A DNA stretch of 64,000 nucleotides from positions 1 to 64,000 of the forward strand of contig JANNSU010000054.1 of NCBI GenBank assembly GCA_031394355.1, in the 5' to 3' direction. The position numbers and the translations under genes are program-made. Shown here piece by piece: positions 34,263 to 41,397 of the stretch. Every line of letters starts with the position of its first letter. The first letter of the stretch is position 1. The notes beneath the pieces were generated by a model. It did no database searches, had not been told where the DNA came from, and saw only the letters and a program-made list of their open reading frames with translations. This stretch comes from JAEUMY01 sp031394355 (GTDB taxonomy: Bacteria > Pseudomonadota > Gammaproteobacteria > Burkholderiales > Usitatibacteraceae).

Positions 34263-34667
34263 CTACTTCACGGAAACAATGAGGATCTTGTTCTGGCTGC
34301 GGGCAAGTTCAATGATGAGGTCTTCGGCAGGTCGCTTGCTCAGGATAAACGACTCCATCGCCGTGATGCCGCTGTCCAGTTTGCCTTCATGCGTGGTGCG
34401 GGTCTCGGCGGTCGCCTCATCCTTGCACCACACAAACACCAGACCGGACTGGTCAATCTGCACGTTGAAGGGTCCCGCGCATTCTCCCGGCTTCGATGGG
34501 GTGCGGTGAATCAAGGTGTGCCGGGAACCGTCCTGGGCGGCGAGTTGCCTGGTGGCCTGCTTGATATCTTCGGCCAGGCGCGCGGCAGGGTCGGATGGGC
34601 CGGTGCAGGCCGAGAGCAACATGGAGAGGCAGATCAGCGTTCGGGAAATCATGAGTTGGACGTTCAT
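34263..34667 (-). CDS. Small predicted lipoprotein of unknown function
   Basis: 134 residues with a lipoprotein signal peptide: basic-hydrophobic start MISRTLICLSMLLSAC, lipobox LSAC with Cys near residue 21. The mature part is soluble, with a pair of cysteines (GECAGPF and FVWCKDE) that could form a disulfide. No family is recognised. It heads the minus-strand yaeQ-rluF unit. The start codon ATG 34667 is preceded after only two bases by a palindrome copy (34670-34681) with no Shine-Dalgarno site; a second in-frame ATG five codons later is an alternative. Confidence 0.75.
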   Translation of the reverse strand: MNVQLMISRTLICLSMLLSACTGPSDPAARLAEDIKQATRQLAAQDGSRHTLIHRTPSKPGECAGPFNVQIDQSGLVFVWCKDEATAETRTTHEGKLDSGITAMESFILSKRPAEDLIIELARSQNKILIVSVK

Positions 34668-34669
34668 GT

Positions 34670-34681
34670 GCGAATATTCGC
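34670..34681. repeat. GCGAATATTCGC palindrome at a start codon
   Basis: Exact copy two bases upstream of the lipoprotein ATG (minus strand) and about 50 bases upstream of the divergent acyl-CoA ligase start, so it lies in a shared promoter region. Confidence 0.95.
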
Positions 34682-34733
34682 ATTAAATCGAGCTGACAGG
34701 CCTTGGGGCCAACAGGCCATCAGGAGGAGAGCG

Positions 34734-36368
34734 ATGGGTAACGTCTACGAAACCGGGCTGGACAAGAACCCGGCCAACTTCACGGCACTGACGCCAGTGA
34801 GCTTTCTGGCGAAGGCGGCGCACACGTTTCCTGACCGGATTGCAGTCATTCACGGCGACACCCGCCGCACCTGGCGCGACGTGTACGCGCGGGCGCGGCA
34901 GCTGGGCTCGGCGCTGGCACTGCACGGCGTTCGCAAGGGCGACACGGTCGCAGCGATGCTGGCCAACACACCCGAAATGCTGGAAATGCACTTCGGTCCG
35001 GCAATGATCGGCGCCGTGCTGAACACACTGAACACCCGTCTGGATGCAGAAGCCATAGCCTTCATGCTCGATCATGGTGAAGCGAAGGTGCTGGTCACGG
35101 ACTGCGAATATTCGCCCACCATCGCCAAGGCGCTGACGCTGGTGAAGCAGAAGCCCCATGTGATCGACGTGGACGATGTGATGCGGGAGAGTGGCGAACG
35201 CATCGGCGACATCGAGTACGAGGCTTTCATCGCCCAAGGCGATCCGGCGTTTGCCTGGACACCGCCAGCGGACGAGTGGGAGGCCGTTTGCCTCAACTAC
35301 ACCTCGGGCACGACAGGCAATCCAAAGGGCGTGGTGTATCACTACCGCGGCGCCTACCTCAACGCCATCAACAATATTCTTGACTGGTCGATGCCGAAGC
35401 ATCCGGTGTATCTGTGGACGCTGCCGATGTTTCATTGCAACGGCTGGTGCTTTCCCTGGTCTGTCACGGCAGCAGCTGGCACCCACGTGTGCCTGCGGAA
35501 GGTCGACGCGAAGCTGATCCTGTCGCTTATTCGCACACACAAGGTCACCCACTATTGTGGCGCGCCCATCGTGCACAACCTGCTCATCAACGCGCCGGCA
35601 GAACAGAAGGCCGACATTGAGCACACGGTACATTGCCTGGTCGCCGGCGCACCGCCGCCCGCTGCCGTCATCGAAGGCATGGCAAACATGGGATTCGACT
35701 TGACGCATGTATACGGGCTGACTGAAACCTATGGACCCGCAGCGGTGTGCGCCAAGCATCCGGAATGGGCCGACCATCCGCTTGAGGAACAGGTGAGGCT
35801 GAACGGCCGTCAGGGTGTTGCGTATCTGTTGCAGGAGGGCATGACGGTCATGCATCCGGAGACCATGGTGCCCGTGCCCGCAGATGGCGAAACCATTGGA
35901 GAGATCATGTTCCGGGGCAATATCACCATGCGCGGCTATCTCAAGAATCCGGCAGCCAGCGACGCGGCATTTCGTGGCGGCTGGTTCCATTCCGGTGATC
36001 TGGCCGTGCTGCACCCTGATGGCTATGTGAAGATCAGGGACCGGGCGAAGGATGTCATCATTTCCGGTGGCGAAAACATTTCTTCACAGGAGGTTGAAGA
36101 TGTCTTGTCGCGCCACCCGGCGGTGCTGTTGTCCGCTGTCGTGGCACAGCCGGATGAGAAGTGGGGCGAGACGCCTTGCGCATTCATCGAACTGAAAGAT
36201 GGGGCGGTGGCGACCGAGGCGGATATCATCGACTTCTGCCGGACGCGTCTTGCGCGCTTCAAGGTGCCCAAACACGTAATCTTTCGGCTGCTGCCCAAGA
36301 CCTCGACGGGAAAGATCCAGAAGTTCGTACTGCGCGAATGGGCGCGCAGCACGGATGCGTTTCAGTAG
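34734..36368 (+). CDS. Acyl-CoA synthetase (AMP-forming), medium-chain/DmdB-like
   Basis: 544 residues of the ANL superfamily. ATP motif NYTSGTTGNPKGVVYHYRGAY (near residue 188), TLPMFHCNGWCFPW, the adenylation motif VYGLTETYGP (near 326), hinge HSGDLAVLHPDGYVKIRDRAKD (near 420) and catalytic lysine in TSTGKIQKF (near 525). These features match the family that includes medium-chain fatty-acid ligases and 3-methylmercaptopropionate ligase. AGGAGGA lies before ATG 34734; the open frame upstream is not used. Downstream are a hydrolase, an oxidoreductase and an enoyl-CoA hydratase, consistent with acid catabolism. The palindrome 35104-35115 is read as EYS. Confidence 0.88.
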   Translation: MGNVYETGLDKNPANFTALTPVSFLAKAAHTFPDRIAVIHGDTRRTWRDVYARARQLGSALALHGVRKGDTVAAMLANTPEMLEMHFGPAMIGAVLNTLNTRLDAEAIAFMLDHGEAKVLVTDCEYSPTIAKALTLVKQKPHVIDVDDVMRESGERIGDIEYEAFIAQGDPAFAWTPPADEWEAVCLNYTSGTTGNPKGVVYHYRGAYLNAINNILDWSMPKHPVYLWTLPMFHCNGWCFPWSVTAAAGTHVCLRKVDAKLILSLIRTHKVTHYCGAPIVHNLLINAPAEQKADIEHTVHCLVAGAPPPAAVIEGMANMGFDLTHVYGLTETYGPAAVCAKHPEWADHPLEEQVRLNGRQGVAYLLQEGMTVMHPETMVPVPADGETIGEIMFRGNITMRGYLKNPAASDAAFRGGWFHSGDLAVLHPDGYVKIRDRAKDVIISGGENISSQEVEDVLSRHPAVLLSAVVAQPDEKWGETPCAFIELKDGAVATEADIIDFCRTRLARFKVPKHVIFRLLPKTSTGKIQKFVLREWARSTDAFQ

Positions 36369-36393
36369 TCAACTATTAAAAGAGCAAATCCAT

Positions 36394-37245
36394 ATGGGAA
36401 TCGACATGAGAGAACTGCACTGCCTGGGCCTGTCTCAAGCGGGTTTCCACCGAATCGCCTACCGGGATTGGGGCCATCCGGGCAATCAGCGTGTGCTGAT
36501 CTGCGCACACGGGCTCACCCGGAATGCCCGCGACTTCGATGATCTGGCGAGCTCGCTCTATGACCAGTATCGCGTGTTGTGTTTTGACGCGGTGGGTCGG
36601 GGCAAGAGCGACTGGCTGGCGAACAAGGCCGACTACGGCTACGCGCAGTACACCGCCGATGCAAATACGCTCATCGCCCGCACCGCCGCGCCGGTGGTGG
36701 ACTGGGTGGGGACCTCCATGGGGGGAATCCTCGGGATGATCCTGGCAGCCATGCCCAATTCTCCCATCCGGCGGCTCGTGATCAATGACGTCGGCTCGCT
36801 GGTGCCAAAGGCTTCGCTGGAACGCATAGCGACCTATGTGGGCAAGAAAATGGAGTTCGAGAACGAGGAGGCGCTGGTGGCGGCAGTCCGCGCGGTCAGC
36901 CCGTTTGGACCCCTGTCCGATACCCAATGGACACACGTTGCCACCAGCGGCGCACGGCGGCTGGAAGGCGGCCGCTGGACGGCCTCCTATGACCCAGGCA
37001 TTGCAGAGGGACTCGCCAGTGCCGTGTCAGGCGACATCGACCTCAGTGCTTACTGGAACAATGTGAAGTGCCCGGTGTTGCTCACGCGAGGCGCGGACTC
37101 CGATCTGCTGCTGCCAGAGACCTATGCGGCCATGTGTGCGAAACCCAACGTGAAAGGCGTTGAATTTCCGGGTGTGGGCCACGCACCCATGTTCATGGAT
37201 GCCGGCCAGATCCGCATAGTGCGCGACTTTCTGCTGGCCCCTTGA
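36394..37245 (+). CDS. Alpha/beta hydrolase
   Basis: 283 residues with the alpha/beta-hydrolase fold: oxyanion region CAHGLTRNARDFDDLA (near residue 37), nucleophile elbow VGTSMGG with Ser near 109, acid residue in TRGADSDLLLP (near 236) and catalytic His in GVGHAPMF (near 263). The substrate is unknown. I use ATG 36394; ATG 36406 is possible. It overlaps the next gene by one base (TGATG), so it is co-expressed with the ligase upstream and the oxidoreductase downstream. Confidence 0.85.
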   Translation: MGIDMRELHCLGLSQAGFHRIAYRDWGHPGNQRVLICAHGLTRNARDFDDLASSLYDQYRVLCFDAVGRGKSDWLANKADYGYAQYTADANTLIARTAAPVVDWVGTSMGGILGMILAAMPNSPIRRLVINDVGSLVPKASLERIATYVGKKMEFENEEALVAAVRAVSPFGPLSDTQWTHVATSGARRLEGGRWTASYDPGIAEGLASAVSGDIDLSAYWNNVKCPVLLTRGADSDLLLPETYAAMCAKPNVKGVEFPGVGHAPMFMDAGQIRIVRDFLLAP

Positions 37246-38837
37246 TGGCAGCCGCAGTGGATGTCGCCATCATCGGCGGCGGGCACAATGGTTTGGTCTG
37301 TGCGGCCTATCTTGCCGCCGCAGGCAAGTCCGTCACTGTGCTGGAGCGGCGAGATATTGTCGGCGGTGCCGCGGTTACCGAGGAATTCCATCCCGGCTTC
37401 CGCAACTCGACGGCGAGCTATACGGTCAGCCTGCTCAACCCCAAGATCATCCGCGATCTCAAGCTGCGGGAGCATGGCCTGCGTGTCGTCGAGCGACCGT
37501 TCTCCAACTTTCTGCCGCTGTCAGACAATAGCTGTATCCGGATCGGCGGCGGTCTGGAAGCCACGCAAGCAGAAGTTGCGCGCTTCTCGAAGCGGGATGC
37601 TGAACGTCTGGCGGATTACTACGCCATGCTCGACCGGGTTGCAGACGTGTTGCGCGACCTGCTGCTGGAAACGCCTCCCAACATTGGCGGTGGTATCACG
37701 GATCTCTTCAGCGCCTGGAAAGTAGGCAAACGATTCAAGCAGCTGGACATGGCGGCCCGCCGGGATGTGCTCGACCTGTTCACGATGTCGGCCGCCGATC
37801 TGCTGGAACGCTGGTTCGAAAGCGAACCGGTGAAGGCCTGCTTCGGCTTCGATGCGGTCGTCGGCAACTTTGCGTCACCGTGGACACCGGGTTCCGCTTA
37901 CGTCCTGCTGCACCATGTCTTTGGCGAGGTGAATGGCAAGCCAGGCATCTGGGGCCATGCCGTGGGCGGCATGGGTGCCATCACACAGGCGATGGCAAAG
38001 GAGGCGACGTTGCGTGGTGCGAAACTTCGCACTGGTTGTGATGTGGCGACCATTCGCAAGGTTGGCACCCAGTTCGAGGTGGCGCTGGCGAATGGCGACA
38101 CATTGAGTGCGCGGCGCGTGGTGTCGAATCTCAATCCGCGTCTGTTGATGCAGAAACTCACGGAAATGCCGGAGATCACCGCAGAGCTGCGTCAGAGATT
38201 CGACAACATCGCCTGTGAATCGGCCACGCTGCGCATGAACGTGGCGCTGTCGGCGCTGCCGCGCTTCACCTGTTCACCCGAGCCGGGCCCGCATCATTCA
38301 TCCGGCATCATCATGGCACCCACGTTGGACTACATGGATCGTGCGCACACCGATGCCAAAGCGCATGGCTGGTCGCGCCAACCCATTGTCGAAATCCTCA
38401 TCCCCAGTACCGTCGATGATTCGCTGGCGCCGCCAGGCATGCATGTGGCGAGTCTGTTCTGTCAGCACTTTCGCTACGCACTGCCGGATGACAGCGAAGG
38501 GCAGGCGCGCAGTTGGGATGACGAACGTGAGACGGTGGCAGACCGCGTGATCGACACCGTCAATGGCTTTGCGCCCAACTTCAAGGCAAGTGTGATCGCG
38601 CGACAGGTGCACACGCCGCTCGATCTGGAGCGCAAGTTCGGGCTGATCGGCGGCGATATCTTCCACGGCAAGCTGTCGCTGAATCAACTGTTCAGCGCAC
38701 GACCGGTGCTGGGCTATGGCAACTATCGATTGCCTGTGCCCGGGCTCTATCTCTGCGGGTCAGGCGCGCATCCCGGCGGGGGTGTCACGGGTGTGCCGGG
38801 ACACAATTGCGCGAGGGAAATCTTGAAGGACTCTTGA
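37245..38837 (+). CDS. FAD-dependent oxidoreductase, phytoene-dehydrogenase/PYROXD2-like
   Basis: 530 residues. N-terminal Rossmann motif AIIGGGHNGLVCAAYLA with the downstream acidic residue in VLERRDIVGGAAVTEE, the variant AVGGMGAITQAM (near 245) and the C-terminal FAD motif LYLCGSGAHPGGGVTGVPGHNCA (near 500). This pattern is that of the PYROXD2 branch of the carotenoid-desaturase-like amino-oxidase family. The substrate in bacteria is not established. No carotenoid genes are nearby, so carotenoid synthesis is not suggested. The start is ATG 37245, coupled to the hydrolase gene. Confidence 0.85.
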   Translation: MAAAVDVAIIGGGHNGLVCAAYLAAAGKSVTVLERRDIVGGAAVTEEFHPGFRNSTASYTVSLLNPKIIRDLKLREHGLRVVERPFSNFLPLSDNSCIRIGGGLEATQAEVARFSKRDAERLADYYAMLDRVADVLRDLLLETPPNIGGGITDLFSAWKVGKRFKQLDMAARRDVLDLFTMSAADLLERWFESEPVKACFGFDAVVGNFASPWTPGSAYVLLHHVFGEVNGKPGIWGHAVGGMGAITQAMAKEATLRGAKLRTGCDVATIRKVGTQFEVALANGDTLSARRVVSNLNPRLLMQKLTEMPEITAELRQRFDNIACESATLRMNVALSALPRFTCSPEPGPHHSSGIIMAPTLDYMDRAHTDAKAHGWSRQPIVEILIPSTVDDSLAPPGMHVASLFCQHFRYALPDDSEGQARSWDDERETVADRVIDTVNGFAPNFKASVIARQVHTPLDLERKFGLIGGDIFHGKLSLNQLFSARPVLGYGNYRLPVPGLYLCGSGAHPGGGVTGVPGHNCAREILKDS

Positions 38838-38858
38838 AGGCGCAGGGGATGGGGGATA

Positions 38859-38938
38859 GGGAATCGGGAATAGGGGCTAGGGAATGGCAAAGGCAAAGGG
38901 GCGGGGTCGCTATGGCCTATCCCCTATTGCCCATTCCC
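38859..38938. repeat. G-rich/C-rich hairpin between convergent genes
   Basis: Arm 38859-38882, made of GGGAAT/ATAGGGG-like short repeats, pairs with 38915-38938 at roughly 20 of 24 positions around a 32-base loop. It lies between the convergent oxidoreductase and enoyl-CoA hydratase genes and may act as a bidirectional transcription barrier. Same design as the hairpins at 5619-5700 and 51895-52030. Confidence 0.75.
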
Positions 38939-38947
38939 TTCTTTGTT

Positions 38948-39754
38948 TCAATCCCACTTTGGCGCGCGCTTTTCAATGAACGCATCGACACCTTCGATCG
39001 CGTGCGGCGCAAGGAAATTGCAGGCGATGGTTTCCGACGCATCTGCATAGGCTGCTTCAAGGCTGAGATCCATCTGGCGATAGAAGAGGGCTTTACCGGT
39101 CGCAAGCGCCGCACGCGGCTTGACGGTCAGCCTGGCGGTCAGCGCCAGACTCGCAGCGCGCAGTTGGTCGGCAGGCACCACGCGATTGACCAGCCCCCAG
39201 TCCAGCGCTGTCGATGCATCGATGAAGTCGCCGGTGAAGAGCATTTCCGCAGCCCGCTTTCGCGCGATGGCGCGGGTGAGCGGCACGGCGGGAGTTGAGC
39301 AGAACAATCCCAGGTTGATACCGGACACCGCGAAGCGGGCATGGTCTGCGGCAACCGCCAGATCGCATTGTGCAACCAGCTGGCAGCCTGCGGCGGTCGC
39401 CATGCCATTGACTTCCGCGATCACTGGCTGCGGCAATCGCGTGAGCTTCAGCATGACTTCACTGCAGGACTTGAAAAGTGCCGCCACGCTGATCTCGGTT
39501 GAGTCGCGGCGCATCTCCTTCAGGTCGTGTCCTGCGCAGAACGCCTTGCCGTTCGCAGCCAGGATCACCACGCGAATATTCGCATCCTCCGCAAGCTGGT
39601 CCAGCGCAGCGTGCAGCGCCGAAAGCAGGTCAGCTGACAGCGCGTTGAACTTGTCAGGACGATTCAGCGTGAGGATGGCGACAGGGCCTTGCGTTTCCAT
39701 CAGGATGGGTCGTTGGCCGGTTTCGGCACCGGATACCGTAATCAAGGTAGACAT
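38948..39754 (-). CDS. Enoyl-CoA hydratase/isomerase family protein
   Basis: 268 residues of the crotonase fold: VAILTLNRPDKFNAL (near residue 28), the oxyanion-hole segment ANGKAFCAGHDLKEM (near 71) and VNGMATAAGCQLVAQCDLAVAA (near 124), closest to the ECHDC3-like branch. The glutamate used by classical enoyl-CoA hydratases for water addition is not evident in LGLFCSTPAVPLTRAI, so hydratase activity is not assured. I start at ATG 39754 (MSTLITVSG); the frame is open 51 codons further upstream. Convergent with the oxidoreductase. The palindrome 39572-39583 is read as ANIR. Confidence 0.87.
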   Translation of the reverse strand: MSTLITVSGAETGQRPILMETQGPVAILTLNRPDKFNALSADLLSALHAALDQLAEDANIRVVILAANGKAFCAGHDLKEMRRDSTEISVAALFKSCSEVMLKLTRLPQPVIAEVNGMATAAGCQLVAQCDLAVAADHARFAVSGINLGLFCSTPAVPLTRAIARKRAAEMLFTGDFIDASTALDWGLVNRVVPADQLRAASLALTARLTVKPRAALATGKALFYRQMDLSLEAAYADASETIACNFLAPHAIEGVDAFIEKRAPKWD

Positions 39755-39878
39755 GGTTGTTGTCACATCCGTCAGGCAGAAATGGGAGTAGGGTAAACAG
39801 ATGTTGAATCCTGGGCGGACATGGACGCAAGGGCTGGTTTTGCGACGTTTACAATCGCCCGCCTGCGGCATAGACTGT

Positions 39879-39954
39879 ATCGATTGCCGGAGCATGAAAA
39901 TGTTCAATAAAAACAGACATCAAGACCAAAATGGCACGGTCTCCGGCAGCCGAT
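39879..39954 (+). promoter_or_regulatory. Long-range stem (12 bp with internal loop) in a 5' leader
   Basis: ATCG-AT-TGCCGGAG pairs with CTCCGGCA-GC-CGAT across a 48-base AT-rich loop, ending 25 bases before the start of the TPR-barrel gene. It could be an mRNA leader structure or an operator. I recognise no known riboswitch. The rest of the 225-base gap 39755-39979 shows nothing else clear. Confidence 0.35.
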
Positions 39955-39979
39955 CAACCACTATTTCCGGGGATTTCTG

Positions 39980-41377
39980 ATGTTCCACCGCTTGTCTTCC
40001 CGAATCATGCCCGCTCGAACCTTCTTGTGCGCCGCCATTTTCGCCGGCGCATCATGGGCTTTGCCGGCCTTCGCCGATCCCAAGGTCATTCAATCCGCCC
40101 AGCGCCTGCTGGCCGCTGGCAATCCCAAAGAGGCCTACGCCGAATTGATGGCTGCCGCCAACAGGCTGACGGGCAACATTGAGTTTGACTACCTCTTGGG
40201 CGTCGCAGCGCTCGACAGCGGCAAGATTGACGAAGCCATCATTGCCTTCGAGCGTGTCCTCGCCGTGAATCCGAATCATGCCGGTGCCAAGCTTGACCTC
40301 GCCCGTGCGTACTACACCGCAGGCGCATTCGATCTGGCCGAAGCGACGTTCGAAAACCTGAAACTCTCCAACCCGCCGCCGTTGGCGCTGCAGAGTATCA
40401 ATCGCTACCTGGCTGCCATTCAGGAACGCAAGAAGCTGACCCGCAGCGGACTGGTGGGCTATGGGGAGTTGAGCCTCGGGTTTGATACCAACCTTACCGG
40501 CGTGCCGGGCGACTTTTCCAGCGCAGTGTTGAACGCCTTCGGCCTTCCCGGGGTGGACCCTACCGGCAATTCAGTCAAGCGCCGTGCGCCCTTCGTCGGC
40601 GCGCAGGGTGGTTTGGATTACTTCAAGCCGCTGTCGCGGGGGTTCAGTGTGTTTGCTGGCCTGGAAGGTCGAAGCAGGGCGTACCGCAAGGCGTCCGACT
40701 TCAACCTGCTGGGCGGTGAGGGGCGTGCGGGCGTGACGCTCAATCAGGGGGCACAGCAGTGGCGTCTGCTGACAAACGCGAGTCAGTTCCGCCAGGAGGG
40801 CCAGGCGCCCGGCGAACCGAAGCCCACCAATGATCGCAATTCAGCGGGTATTGCCGCCGACTGGCGACTGGCGCTGGATCAGCGCAACCAGATTGGCGCA
40901 GCAGTGCAGCTATCGCGCCAGCGTTTCCCCGACAACGATCTTGAGGATTTCGACCAGGTGCTGGTTTCCGCATCGTGGCTGCGTTCCTTCGAGGCCAAGG
41001 GTGTACCGCTCCTCTACCTCACAGCATTTCATAGCCGTGACGAGGCAGAAAGAAAGCTGCCCGATGGCCTGTCGGACAAGAGCAAGCGCGTAGCCGGGCT
41101 TCGCAGCTATCTCCAGTATTCCCTGACGCCCACGCTGCAGTTTTTCAACGGGCTGGGCTACACCCAGCGGCGTGACAGTTCTGCTTTTGCACGGGCCACC
41201 CAGGTGGAGTTCGGTCGTGACCGCATGGCAGACCTCTCGATTGGACTCAACTGGAAATTCCAGCCCACCTGCACGCTGCGTGCGCAGTGGCTGTATTCCC
41301 GCAACGATTCCAACATTGCCATTTACGACTACACCCGCAGCGAGGTGTCGTCGGCCATTCGCTGTGACTTTGAATGA
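39980..41377 (+). CDS. TPR plus outer-membrane beta-barrel protein (Slam/DUF560-like)
   Basis: 465 residues: signal peptide (about 1-33, ending SWALPAFA-DP), a TPR-rich periplasmic part (about 35-155, with GNPKEAYAELMAAANRL, DYLLGVAALDSGKIDEAIIAFERVLAVNPNH and a third repeat), and from about 160 an alternating-residue beta-barrel ending in SEVSSAIRCDFE. This is the layout of surface lipoprotein assembly modulators (Slam), which move TbpB-like proteins across the outer membrane. The next gene, 20 bases downstream, encodes an exported protein with two TbpB-like barrel segments, which supports the idea. A generic TPR porin is the alternative. Confidence 0.7.
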   Translation: MFHRLSSRIMPARTFLCAAIFAGASWALPAFADPKVIQSAQRLLAAGNPKEAYAELMAAANRLTGNIEFDYLLGVAALDSGKIDEAIIAFERVLAVNPNHAGAKLDLARAYYTAGAFDLAEATFENLKLSNPPPLALQSINRYLAAIQERKKLTRSGLVGYGELSLGFDTNLTGVPGDFSSAVLNAFGLPGVDPTGNSVKRRAPFVGAQGGLDYFKPLSRGFSVFAGLEGRSRAYRKASDFNLLGGEGRAGVTLNQGAQQWRLLTNASQFRQEGQAPGEPKPTNDRNSAGIAADWRLALDQRNQIGAAVQLSRQRFPDNDLEDFDQVLVSASWLRSFEAKGVPLLYLTAFHSRDEAERKLPDGLSDKSKRVAGLRSYLQYSLTPTLQFFNGLGYTQRRDSSAFARATQVEFGRDRMADLSIGLNWKFQPTCTLRAQWLYSRNDSNIAIYDYTRSEVSSAIRCDFE

Positions 41378-41397
41378 GGCTTCACAGGAGCCCGACC

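Noticed and set aside
34683..36014. 443-codon minus-strand frame
   Set aside because: Antisense shadow of the acyl-CoA ligase; no family features.
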